Shown here piece by piece: positions 55,325 through 63,814 of a stretch of 64,000 bases of DNA. How positions within the stretch are numbered: the first letter of the stretch is position 1; each line of letters starts with the position of its first letter. The notes under the pieces were generated by a model. The model was not told the origin of the DNA and did no database searches. It saw only the letters and a program-made list of their open reading frames with translations. The translations under genes and the position numbers were made by a program. Source of the DNA: Enterococcus innesii (lineage in GTDB: Bacteria > Bacillota > Bacilli > Lactobacillales > Enterococcaceae); contig JAHHEN010000006.1 of the NCBI GenBank assembly GCA_018982785.1, positions 331,001-395,000 on the forward strand, read 5' to 3'.

Positions 55325-56712
55325 CTATTCGGCTTCGATCACGGCCGCAGAATCATCTAAGATCGAACGATCCAGTTCGTTGATACGGCTGCTGGTCACT
55401 ATTCCAGCAACCATACTGTCGCTGACATTAACTAGTGTCCGTGCCATATCGATCAATGGTTCAACAGAAATAACTAAGCCTACGATGGCGATCGGCAAGT
55501 TCATTGAGCCTAAGACAATCAATGAAGCAAAGGTTGCGCCACCGCCGACACCGGCAACACCGAATGAGCTGATTGTAACAACGGCAACTAGCAGCAGGAT
55601 AAACTGCCAATCAAAGACATTGATCCCAACCGTTGGTGCAACGATCGTTGCCAACATCGCTGGATACACACCCGCACAGCCGTTTTGACCAATCGATAAA
55701 CCAAAGCTGCCTGCAAAGTTAGCCGTGGCTTCATCAACACCTAACGCTTTGGTTTGGGTTTCAATGTTCAATGGCAAGGCACCGGCACTTGAACGAGAAG
55801 TAAAGGCAAAGCTTAAGACTGGAAAGGCCTTTTTGAAATACGTTACTGGATTGACCCGAACAGCGATCAGCAATAATGAATGAACGAGTAAGACCAAAAT
55901 CAAAGCCGCATAAGAGGCGATGATAAATTTCCTAAGTTCAAGATGGCTTCAAAATCACTTGAAGCTAATACGTTAGTCATCAATGCCAAAACCCCATAAG
56001 GTGTCAGGCGCAAAACTAACGTGACGATACGCATCACGATTTTATATAAGCTGTCCATCAAATTCGCAAAAGTTTCCGCTTCTTTCGGTGATTTACGCTT
56101 GACACCAAGAAAGGCGATCCCAACAAAGGCTGAGAAAATCACGACCCCGATCGTACTTGTCGAACGAGTACCAGCAAAGTCGGCGAAGACATTGCTTGGG
56201 ATGAAGGAAACGATTTGTTGTGGAATCGATAGATCTTGGACTTGTGTCGAACGTTCCGCTAATTCTGCGATCCGTGCTGTTTCCGTTGCCCCTTCGGTAA
56301 AGCTGGCACCGTCAAGACCAAAGACCATGACCATCACGATCCCGATCAAGGCAGCGATCGCCGTTGTCCCTAGCAAAGTTGCAAGAACCGTAAAACTGAT
56401 CTTCTTGATTTTTTCGCTTTCTTTCATCTTGGTGAAAGCACCAACGATCGAAACGAAGATCAAGGGCATGATCAGCATTTGCAAGAGGGCCACATAGCCA
56501 CTACCGACCATCGTGATCCAGTCAAGAGCTTGCGTGACAACGTCAGAGCCTGTCCCAAAAATCAGCTGCAGCACACCACCAAAAACGATCCCGACGAACA
56601 ACGCCGCAAAGACCCGCGTTGAAAACTTCAGGTGACGCTTTTGCAATAAGTAGAACCCATAAATAAGGGCAGCAAAAAGTAGAACAACAATAATAGTTAA
56701 CAGATTTGTCAT
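55325..56712 (-). CDS. tcyP: L-cystine / dicarboxylate symporter (apparent frameshift at 55,928)
   Basis: Start at 56712 ([35 protein letters not shown]). Sodium/proton-coupled DAACS transporter: [39 protein letters not shown] and [20 protein letters not shown], then the join ([11 protein letters not shown]) and [18 protein letters not shown]. One A in GGAAATTT at 55928-55930 restores ~463 residues, like B. subtilis TcyP. Eight or so membrane segments plus re-entrant loops. Cystine uptake is the likely role. Leader contains hairpins. Confidence 0.87.
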
Positions 56713-57055
56713 TTGAATCCTCCTTTTGTTCAATAAACATGACAAAGTCTGTCAGAGGAAGTAAAGGTTCCCAGTGACCATTCTTCAACAGTTCACTCTA
56801 ATGAGACGTGTGGCATCATTAGTGACTATTCCATTTTAAAGAAGTTTGCTTCATCTTACAATAAATAAGTTTCCAGTTTTCTGCGATGGTACCGCTTTTT
56901 TGTCAGAAAATAAAAAAAGAACCGTTGCCACACCCCCTGCTGCTAGGATTTCTGCTTTCCTAACAGTTAGATTGCGGCAACTGGTTCGTTATTTTTTCAT
57001 TTCGTCTTTTGAAAAATTTCAGAAAATATTCAGGCAATCATTAAAAATTGCTGTC
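56713..57055 (-). other. Intergenic region pepC-tcyP with leader hairpin
   Basis: Between the pepC terminator and the tcyP start are a possible promoter (TTGTAA, 17 bp, TAAAAT) and a hairpin TCACTCTAATGA/TCATTAGTGA (56793-56825) with a two-base bulge. I see no S-box, T-box or other known riboswitch. Confidence 0.5.
56919..56987 (-). terminator. Large nested-hairpin terminator of pepC
   Basis: GAACC-A-GTTGCC and GGCAAC-GGTTC form an 11-pair stem closing a ~46-nt loop that itself contains CTGTTAGGA/TCCTAGCAG. TTTTTTT follows on the - strand. Long for a simple terminator; may give a stable 3' RNA. Confidence 0.7.
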
Positions 57056-58384
57056 TTACGCCAAAGCCCCCATTGGGTCCCAAGGTGCTAAGACTGTTGG
57101 TTCTGCTTCAAAGGCAGCCAATTGTTCTGCTGTCAGGAACTCTTTGCGAACCACGATTTGATAGGTGTATTCATCCATCCACGCATCGCTCATAACGAAG
57201 AAGCCATTCGTTCCGACTTTTTCACCCCAGCTGTTTTCGACTTTCCATTTGGTTGATTCGCCGTCGATCAAGTCAACGCCAGTCAAGACCATCGCATGGG
57301 TCATTAAGCTTTCGCCAAAATCTAAGCGTTCTGCTTTGGTCATCGTAAAGTCAATGTCAAATAGGTCGTTGATATCATACGCATCTAATGCCATGATCCC
57401 AGTATCTCTGGTAGAAGATTGACCGACATCACAACCGAACCACACGGACTCCCCTTGTTCCAATTGAGCGATCGCTAATTTTTTGAAGGTCGGCATATCG
57501 ACGTTCAAGTATTTGACTTCTTTGCCGCCAACCACGTTGCCTAGCATTTCTACGGTATACGATTGATTGTAAGGTTTGTCGGCAGTTGGTGCGTTGATGA
57601 TGCTGACATAATCGTCAAGGTCAACACCAACATATTTTTCATAAAAGCTTTGTGGTGTTAAGTTGCGATCAATGTGATAATTTTTGTCTTCATCACGGTA
57701 TTCAAAATCAAAGGTTTCTGGCGGTGTGCCTAAAGAAGTCGCTAAGAAACGATAAATGTCTTCCAACATCGCTTCTTTGGCTGTTTGGATGTCTTCAGCT
57801 GTTTTGCCTTCGGCTACTAGCTGACGCAAAGCAACCGCATCTTTACGCAGTTTTTTGTTTAAGTAATTGTTTAGATCACGAGAATTAGAAGAGTTGCTGC
57901 TTTCTGGCATGACTGTTTTTGGCACGACACCATATTTTTGGAAAATCGAAACAATCATGTCCCATTGTCCACCATCTTGTTGTGGGGTTTGCAACAAGAA
58001 AGCAACTTTGCGACTTGTCAAAGGCTCGTTGGCAGTTGCTAAAATATTTTCATAGAAATAGTTGGCTTTTTCGTATTTATCCCAAAAAAAGGTATGGTTT
58101 TGCGACAATTCAAATTCTTTTAAATTGAAATCATTCAGCATCTTATGACGGAATGTATTCAATGCGGCAAACATCCAGCAGCGACCTGATTGTTTTTGGT
58201 TTGAGACTTTCCCTGTTGTCACATCGACTGAGAAAACCGGCACATTGTTGACTTTTGCTGACACGTTTTCTGCAGAAGCGGTGATCCCATTTTTCACCAC
58301 ACTCCGTTGCAGTGCCGTTTGTTTATCGTTGTCTTGATACGCTTGCGCAAAGGCAGCGGTGGTCTTTTTTGAAATTTCTGACAT
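57056..58384 (-). CDS. pepC: Aminopeptidase C
   Basis: 442 residues. Papain-like peptidase of the bleomycin hydrolase/C1B family: SGRCWMFAALNTFRHK gives catalytic Cys near 70, LTHAMVLTGVDLI catalytic His near 360, VENSWGEKVGTNGFFVMSD catalytic Asn near 385. Typical cytoplasmic hexameric aminopeptidase of lactic acid bacteria, used in peptide nutrition. RBS AAAGGATG-type upstream. Confidence 0.95.
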   Translation of the reverse strand: MSEISKKTTAAFAQAYQDNDKQTALQRSVVKNGITASAENVSAKVNNVPVFSVDVTTGKVSNQKQSGRCWMFAALNTFRHKMLNDFNLKEFELSQNHTFFWDKYEKANYFYENILATANEPLTSRKVAFLLQTPQQDGGQWDMIVSIFQKYGVVPKTVMPESSNSSNSRDLNNYLNKKLRKDAVALRQLVAEGKTAEDIQTAKEAMLEDIYRFLATSLGTPPETFDFEYRDEDKNYHIDRNLTPQSFYEKYVGVDLDDYVSIINAPTADKPYNQSYTVEMLGNVVGGKEVKYLNVDMPTFKKLAIAQLEQGESVWFGCDVGQSSTRDTGIMALDAYDINDLFDIDFTMTKAERLDFGESLMTHAMVLTGVDLIDGESTKWKVENSWGEKVGTNGFFVMSDAWMDEYTYQIVVRKEFLTAEQLAAFEAEPTVLAPWDPMGALA

Positions 58385-58442
58385 ATTTCTTCATCCTTTC
58401 ACTTTCCGTTCCTTCCATTTTACGCCTCTGCCTCTCAAATAA

Positions 58443-58489
58443 CAACCGCTCCTAGAAAAATGAAAGGATCATCTTTCTAAGAGCGGTTG
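58443..58489 (-). terminator. Terminator after the acyltransferase gene
   Basis: CAACCGCTC-TAGAAA and TTTCTA-GAGCGGTTG pair with one-base bulges. On the - strand TTATTT follows. Confidence 0.75.
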
Positions 58490-58503
58490 CTCGTATCAAG
58501 GAT

Positions 58504-59520
58504 TTAAAGGGTGAGCATCAAAAGCAAAAAGCCAAGTAAAACAAAGGATAGTCCTCGTTCAAATCGTGCATACAGGAAGCGGATCGGGCGACTGGCTAGC
58601 AAGATCGTCAGTAAAACACTGGCTAACACCAACGTCACAAAGCCTAATACCGATAGATTCAAGTCGGTGATCGCTAATGCCCGCAAGCCCTTGATGAAGA
58701 TCCCCTGTAAAAGATAGACCAGCAGAGTGTTTTTGCCCCACTTCGTAAAAAACAAGTGCTCTCTAGGCACGAGGCTCATAAAGCCGATGATCCCCATCAG
58801 CCCGATCACGAAAAAGACCGCACGCAAGGGACCGCCGAACAACGGATAGCTCAAGTAATCGTCATAAGGCTTGGAACCAAAAACCATGTACTTGTTCATC
58901 CCATGAAAAAACGCGATAAAGGTGTAGATGATCGGTAAGAAAAGCAAACTGATAGTTCGAATCTTTGGTTTCAATAAAAAGCGCATCTCATTTTTGGGAA
59001 AATAAAACCCGATGATGAAAAACGGCAAAAAGACAAAGGTCCGCTGCAAGGTCAACACTTGATTTAAAAACGGCACGTAGCCAGCGAAGATACTCAAGCC
59101 GATACTCAGCAAGATCGCCTGCTTTTTAGACATTTTTTGAAAGACTAACAGCGAGAGCTGCCAAAAGAACATGCTAAGCAAAAACCAAAGTGCCCATTGC
59201 GGATTCAACAGTTGGATTTGTAACGAATCCCGTAGACCGATCAACCAGTAATAGACGGTGTAAAACACCTGAAAAAAGACATAAGGCAGCAAGAACTTTT
59301 TCATCAGCTCACGAAGCTTGTGTCCCTTCGTCAACGGTTTGGCAAAGTACCCAGCCAGAAAAACAAAAGCTGGCATATGGAAAGTGAAGATAAAATAATA
59401 TAGGTCATGATAAAACTTCTGATCGCCGATAAAAGGCTGTAGTAAGTGACTGAAGACGACCAAGATCATCAGTAAAAATTTTGCATTATCAAAGTAAGCC
59501 GTTCTTTGCGATTGGCTCAT
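58504..59520 (-). CDS. Acyltransferase family 3 membrane protein
   Basis: 338 residues from ATG 59520 (TAGAGGAGGAACTTTTT). About ten membrane helices. Early motif FDNAKFLLMILVVFSHLLQPFI, then FHMPAFVFLAGYFAK (His/Pro/Phe of the Acyl_transf_3 family), ALWFLLSMFFWQLSLL and GMNKYMVFG. Probably transfers acetyl or other acyl groups to an extracellular sugar polymer or peptidoglycan-linked glycan. Substrate unknown. Confidence 0.85.
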   Translation of the reverse strand: MSQSQRTAYFDNAKFLLMILVVFSHLLQPFIGDQKFYHDLYYFIFTFHMPAFVFLAGYFAKPLTKGHKLRELMKKFLLPYVFFQVFYTVYYWLIGLRDSLQIQLLNPQWALWFLLSMFFWQLSLLVFQKMSKKQAILLSIGLSIFAGYVPFLNQVLTLQRTFVFLPFFIIGFYFPKNEMRFLLKPKIRTISLLFLPIIYTFIAFFHGMNKYMVFGSKPYDDYLSYPLFGGPLRAVFFVIGLMGIIGFMSLVPREHLFFTKWGKNTLLVYLLQGIFIKGLRALAITDLNLSVLGFVTLVLASVLLTILLASRPIRFLYARFERGLSFVLLGFLLLMLTL

Positions 59521-59646
59521 AAAAAGTTCCTCCTCTAAGTTGTATCTGTCAAAGGATACCTGATCCATGAAACAGAACTGTAACAAGCTATTTACTTTTT
59601 TCTAACGATTCTTGTTCATTTGATTACCAGTTGCTATTTTGTATAG

Positions 59647-59671
59647 TTTGTATTAATATATATAATACAAA
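59647..59671. promoter_or_regulatory. GntR (YtrA-type) operator
   Basis: TTTGTATTA and TAATACAAA are perfect 9-bp arms 7 bp apart, right before AAAGGAG of the regulator's own ribosome site. It resembles YtrA-family palindromes (GT-TA-AC type), so autorepression is likely. Confidence 0.65.
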
Positions 59672-59684
59672 GGAGCTGTTTTCG

Positions 59685-60074
59685 ATGATATTTGATATTC
59701 AAACCCAAAGCAACCAACCCATCTACCAGCAGTTGCGGGAGCAGATCATTGTCGGTATCGCAAAAGGCGATTTGGCCGCTGGCGAATTGCTGCCATCCGT
59801 CCGTCAACTAGCCGAAGAGATCGGCATCAATACCATGACGATCTCAAAAGCCTACAATTCCCTCAAAGAAGAAGGCTTGTTAGTCACAGATCGCCGCAAA
59901 GGAACCGCCGTTGCCGCGCCACCACCGTTTACTTCCGGACAAGAAGCGGAGTATCGCCAAAACTTGCAGCTACAGCTAGCAACCGCTCTCTTACACGGCA
60001 AAAGCAAGCAAGCGCTTTTAACGGATGTTCAACAACTGCTGGACCAATTTCCTGAAAGGAATGAATGCAAATGA
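59685..60074 (+). CDS. GntR-family regulator, YtrA subfamily
   Basis: 129 residues from ATG 59685 (AAAGGAGCTGTTTTCG). N-terminal winged helix: QPIYQQLREQIIVGIAKGDL, LPSVRQLAEEIGINTMTISK, then only a short C-terminal helical region, as in the YtrA subfamily (no large effector domain). The stop overlaps the next gene (ATGA), and that next gene encodes a membrane protein, as in YtrA-transport pairs. Confidence 0.85.
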   Translation: MIFDIQTQSNQPIYQQLREQIIVGIAKGDLAAGELLPSVRQLAEEIGINTMTISKAYNSLKEEGLLVTDRRKGTAVAAPPPFTSGQEAEYRQNLQLQLATALLHGKSKQALLTDVQQLLDQFPERNECK

Positions 60075-61458
60075 CTTATCTTTTTTTCATTATTGCCCTC
60101 GTCCTCTGTGGGACGACCGCCTTTGGTTTACGCTTGATCAGTAAACCCCACAAAAATGTTTTACTCGAAAATACCCTTGCCCCTGAGCATCTGGATGATC
60201 CTAGCGTCCAAAGCTTGATCACAGAATTTCGCAAGCGTATCTTACAAATCGTTGGTACATTTAGTGTAGCAAGTCTCCTTTTTTGTTCAATTTATCTGAC
60301 TCCATCATCCTTACCCTATTCTGGCTTTATATGGCCGCTTTGTTGGGGACAGCTTACTTGGTACAAGTGCATTACATCGGAAAAATGCGGCAATTGATCC
60401 TTGCCAATGGATGGGAACTACCCATCGATCCGATTCGGATCGACACAAAACTCGTTCAAGCCAAAAATAAGCGGATGCTGCCGTGGTATAGCCTCGTTCC
60501 AGCGGGGATTTTGTTAATGATCAGTTTGTACCAAGCATGGCACTTGCCTGATCTTTCTACAGGATACTTGATGGGCGGTGTCTCTTTAGCAATTTTTGCG
60601 CTCTTCATCTATCTCTGGGTGATCATCAGCCGCTTACCCGTTCGCGGGATCAGCGGTGATTCAGCTATCGACCAGCACATCAATGATTTAACAAAGCGCT
60701 ATTGGTCCTTATTGATCGCTGTCACTTGTACCATTACACTGCTCTTGTTGACTGTTCCGCTAGCGTCCATGTCCGCTACTGGAGCGTTAAGTACTATCCT
60801 CTTACTGCTCTTTGTTGTTTTGGTGGTTTTCTTGATCGTCTTTACCTTCTTCTTGTTGCTAGATCTGCGTAAAAAACAAGATCAACTCTTAGAACCAGCA
60901 GCACAACCGCGCTATTATGGTGAAGATGCTTACTGGCGATATGGTTTTTACATCAATCCTAATGATGCGCGACTGTTCGTTCCTGACCGTGTTGGGATGA
61001 ATATCGGCATCAATCTAGGCAAACGCAGCGGACAAATCGTCGCAGGCATCACCGCTGTCTTCTTAGTTGTGTTAATGGTCGGTACCATCATTCCAATGTA
61101 CCGCTTAGATTTCGCTCCTGATGCGATCACCGGCGAAGTGCAAGGACAAGAAGTCACCTTTGATGCACCAATGACCGGGAAAACAACGGTCTCTTTGGCA
61201 GATATAGAAACGGTGGAATTGATCGAAGCTTTGCCATCGCCTCGTGTTCGTACCATGGGTGTAGGAACCGCCAGTTACCAAATCGGTAAGTTTACCGTTG
61301 CCGGTGAACCAGCCAGAATGTTCGTGGACATAAACTCGACACCTATTTTAAAAGTCACCACCAAAGATGGCCCAACCGTTTTTTACACAAATAAAAAAGC
61401 CGCCGAAACGACGGACTTATATGAGGAACTAGTACAGAAGATTTCCTCAGCGAAGTGA
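60071..61458 (+). CDS. Membrane protein with DUF5808-like and PH-like domains (apparent frameshift at 60,279)
   Basis: ATG at 60071 shares ATGA with the regulator. N-terminal helices break at CTCCTTTTTTG (60279-60284). With seven T it reads LLFLFNLSDSIILTLFWLY and continues in the long frame to 61458. Several membrane segments follow: VPAGILLMISLYQAWHL, ISLAIFALFIYLWVI, WSLLIAVTCTITLLLLTV, and the DUF5808-type DAYWRYGFYINPNDARLFVP. A C-terminal PH-like beta domain follows (GKTTVSLADIETVELIEA). Possible cell-envelope stress or signal protein, ~460 residues. Function unknown. Confidence 0.7.
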
Positions 61459-61515
61459 GAGTTCTGGAGAAAAAACTAGGGAACCCATTATCTCCAGGCT
61501 ATCCACAATCAAAAA

Positions 61516-61543
61516 AAACGACCTTCCGAAACGAAGGTCGTTT
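61516..61543 (+). terminator. Terminator after the GntR/membrane-protein operon
   Basis: AAACGACCTTC and GAAGGTCGTTT with a 6-nt loop, followed by TTG. Confidence 0.85.
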
Positions 61544-61549
61544 TTGATA

Positions 61550-61623
61550 CTCCGGCAGTAGGACTCGAACCTACGACATCATGATTAACAGTCATGCGCT
61601 ACTACCAACTGAGCTATGCCGGA
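61550..61623 (-). tRNA. tRNA-Asn (GTT)
   Basis: - strand. Acceptor TCCGGCA pairs with TGCCGGA, discriminator G; D-arm with AGCTCAGTTGG, anticodon stem CATGA/TCATG with loop CTGTTAA giving anticodon GTT, T-arm GGTTCGAGTCC. CCA not encoded. Confidence 0.92.
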
Positions 61624-61767
61624 AGAATCTATCTGTACTATACCAAATAGTCAGATAATTTAGCAAGAGCAAAAATCAATTTTTTGTTCCTTTTTTTCAA
61701 GAAAATCCCCTTTTAGAAACTTCCCTTCCCGCAAAGTGTTTTTCTCAAGAAATATCCGAAAATCTCA

Positions 61768-61796
61768 TTGACAAAGTAGCGCCTTTACGGTATTCT
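61768..61796 (+). promoter_or_regulatory. Strong promoter of tRNA-Thr
   Basis: -35 TTGACA (61768-61773), 17-bp spacer, -10 TATTCT (61791-61796), about 22 nt before the tRNA. Confidence 0.8.
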
Positions 61797-61817
61797 ATAT
61801 CTTGTGTTAAATAACAC

Positions 61818-61890
61818 GCCGCTTTAGCTCAGTTGGTAGAGCGCATCCATGGTAAGGATGAGGTCGACGGTTCAAGCCCGTCAAGTGGCT
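61818..61890 (+). tRNA. tRNA-Thr (GGT)
   Basis: Acceptor GCCGCTT pairs with AAGTGGC (one G-U), discriminator T. D-arm AGCTCAGTTGG, anticodon stem CATCC/GGATG with loop ATGGTAA giving anticodon GGT, T-arm GGTTCAAGCCC. CCA not encoded. Confidence 0.92.
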
Positions 61891-61897
61891 TTGGTAG

Positions 61898-61920
61898 GAC
61901 AGCGTTTGTCGGACGTTGTC
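61898..61920 (+). terminator. tRNA-Thr terminator
   Basis: GACAGCG pairs with CGTTGTC (one G-U), 9-nt loop, TTTTTTT immediately after. Confidence 0.8.
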
Positions 61921-61985
61921 TTTTTTTGTGCATCTAATTCCCCAAATATAGCGATATTTTCTTAACTTAATCATTCGTATTGCCC

Positions 61986-62225
61986 CTAATTCCCTGCGAT
62001 ATACAAAAGAAATAAGATCGTAAAACCCAATAGTAGGACAGATACAACGGCTTTCACCATCCTCGCTGCATCTTTAAATTTAAACAAGAGCGTATATAGA
62101 TTAATAAAGTAAATGATCGACAGGACTACTTCTTGCGAATATTCCTTCACTTGAATCAAGCCTAACCATATAATCAGCAAAAGAATCGAAAAAACAACCA
62201 AATAGTTTTCTGCAACACGTTTCAT
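61986..62225 (-). CDS. Small membrane protein, 79 residues
   Basis: Start at 62225 (MKRVAENYLVVFSILLLIIW, AAAGGAG before it). Three membrane helices: YLVVFSILLLIIWLGLI, LSIIYFINLYTLLFKF and VVSVLLLGFTILFLLYI. No family recognised. Alone between the tRNA-Thr terminator and the ~357-nt non-coding stretch at 62226-62582. Confidence 0.55.
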   Translation of the reverse strand: MKRVAENYLVVFSILLLIIWLGLIQVKEYSQEVVLSIIYFINLYTLLFKFKDAARMVKAVVSVLLLGFTILFLLYIAGN

Positions 62226-62582
62226 TTCATTCTCCTTTCCAATGATAGAACACTTGCAACCAGCTGAATCGTGGAAACTCAGTAAATTATCAGCCCCTCT
62301 CTTCAATACTTTTCCTAAAGCCTTTGCTTATTAAAAGTGTAACAAACTTTCTCTTCTAATGGTCAAAATTGTTCAATTTACATAGTTATTCTTTGTTAAA
62401 AAGATTAAAATGGGTTTTCAATCGTTACTCACAGCTCAGTTTTAGGCACTTCTTTTTTACAACAAAAAACCCGCTCTCCTAAAGCTAAGAGAGCAGATTT
62501 TTCAACTACACTAAATTTTTTAAAAGGATACGCTTTATGCTGACTTAAAAAATAACATACTGTTTCCGTTTAATTTAAATTT
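62226..62582. other. Non-coding stretch between the small membrane protein and universal stress protein
   Basis: AT-rich, no convincing gene. It holds the start of the membrane gene with AAAGGAG, a weak TTGACC...TACACT pair on the - strand, and the terminator hairpin of the universal stress gene at 62473-62494. Otherwise I see nothing in it. Confidence 0.5.
62473..62494 (-). terminator. Universal stress protein terminator
   Basis: GCTCTC and GAGAGC with a 10-nt loop, - strand GGGTTTTTTG after it. About 90 nt past the gene. Confidence 0.7.
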
Positions 62583-63017
62583 TTACTTCACGACCAACAC
62601 CGTACATTTCGAATGATTAACGACATAATCGGTGGTTGAGCCCACGACAGCTCGGGTCAATGTGCCTTTACCAGTTGCACCGATAACGATCAAATCAATC
62701 GGGTACAATTCTGTTGCTGCATGAATGATAAAGCGTTTTGGATCGCCGACTTCAACGATCACCTCAACATCTTCCACCCCATGTTGATTGGCATCATAGA
62801 TTTTTTTCAACATATCCGTTTCCACACGTAATTTTTCTTGATCAAAAATTTTCGCAAAAGCATAGGCGCTTGTGGATAACTCAGCATTGTTAATAACAGA
62901 GAGTACATACAATTTGGCTTTGTTCCTACGACAAATCGCGAGTGCTTCTTGGAACGCTTTTTCTGACTGATCCGACCCATCTAAGGCAACAAGTACATTT
63001 TGAGAATTACGTAACAT
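62583..63017 (-). CDS. Universal stress protein family
   Basis: 144 residues. Opening VLVALDGSDQSEKAFQEAL, ending IDLIVIGATGKGTLTRAVVGSTTDYVV with the ATP-binding G-x2-G-x9-G-S pattern (GATGKGTLTRAVVGST). Cytoplasmic single-domain USP, typical stress or starvation-linked protein. AGGAGGCGATTTGG before ATG. Confidence 0.92.
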   Translation of the reverse strand: MLRNSQNVLVALDGSDQSEKAFQEALAICRRNKAKLYVLSVINNAELSTSAYAFAKIFDQEKLRVETDMLKKIYDANQHGVEDVEVIVEVGDPKRFIIHAATELYPIDLIVIGATGKGTLTRAVVGSTTDYVVNHSKCTVLVVK

Positions 63018-63186
63018 CCAAATCGCCTCCTTTTCTTTATTTTACCACAAAAAATGGAAGCGTTACAAAAAAGGACGATGTCTACTCTTAAGAGACCTAA
63101 AACTTCCTTTAAGATTTGTGAAGGTCCTTACTTGGTTCCGCAATTATGCAGTAAAATAAGGAGAACAATGATTCGAGGTGAAAGAA

Positions 63187-63285
63187 ATGCGCTCTTTTTT
63201 CCATGCTGCAGTCACTGTGCTCTTGTATCTAGGGCTTTTCTTGCTGATAATCGGTATTATCGCCTTTTTCTTGCTAAAAATTTAA
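63187..63285 (+). CDS. Tiny membrane protein, 32 residues
   Basis: ATG at 63187 after TCGAGGTGAAAGAA. One hydrophobic helix: FFHAAVTVLLYLGLFLLIIG, then IIAFFLLKI. No soluble part. Such Gram-positive mini-proteins are often unannotated; no family assigned. Confidence 0.45.
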   Translation: MRSFFHAAVTVLLYLGLFLLIIGIIAFFLLKI

Positions 63286-63409
63286 GCTTGGTTTGTTGAA
63301 AAGCAAGTTGCTGTCACATCCCTAAGAGGAGTGATACACTTGGCTTATCAACAATTATCGAAACGAAACAGCTTGTTGCTCACTCGTTTCAAAAAGGAGA
63401 TCATGCAAA

Positions 63410-63766
63410 ATGGACTTACATATTACCCCTAGTGCCGCTGCTCGCTTTCCAGAAGGACACGACTTATATATTCTGACGAGTAATGACGGATCGAACCAAT
63501 TTTCTTCAGCAGCTGGATGCTGTATGATCGGCGAACGTTTTTTGATCACACCGATCGATGAACCGCTAGACCCATACAATGAGTTAGTCTCAAGCAATCA
63601 GTTTACTTTCTTTACATCAACCTATGATCAAATGTTCTTGACTGGTCATCTGATTCTAGATGTTCACCCAACTTCAGGAACCTTGATTTTGAAAAACGAA
63701 AGCGGCTATTTGGATACCAATCTTTTATTGGAATCCTCTCCACAGTTGAAACAAACGAATGCGTAA
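63410..63766 (+). CDS. HesB/IscA-like iron-sulfur biosynthesis family protein
   Basis: 118 residues. Beta-rich, with the layout of the Fe-S_biosyn (IscA/HesB-like) family seen in lactic acid bacteria: MDLHITPSAAARFPEGHDLY, LILDVHPTSGTLILKNESG. The canonical three Cys are not all present; CC occurs at residues 37-38. It may be a divergent scaffold member or carrier of another function. Followed by a terminator. Confidence 0.6.
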   Translation: MDLHITPSAAARFPEGHDLYILTSNDGSNQFSSAAGCCMIGERFLITPIDEPLDPYNELVSSNQFTFFTSTYDQMFLTGHLILDVHPTSGTLILKNESGYLDTNLLLESSPQLKQTNA

Positions 63767-63768
63767 CA

Positions 63769-63810
63769 AAAGAGCTGACAAACGCCTTGTAAGGTGCTTG
63801 TTAGCTCTTT
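63769..63810. terminator. Terminator between convergent genes
   Basis: AAAGAGCT and AGCTCTTT outer arms, with ACAA-CGCCTT and AAGGTGC-TTG inner pairing, T tracts outward. It lies between the HesB-like gene and the convergent HAD gene. Confidence 0.8.
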
Positions 63811-63814
63811 TTCT

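Noticed and set aside
56713..57055. Possible S-box (SAM) or T-box riboswitch before tcyP.
   Set aside because: Neither the kink-turn nor the GGTGG-type motif is present; only simple hairpins.
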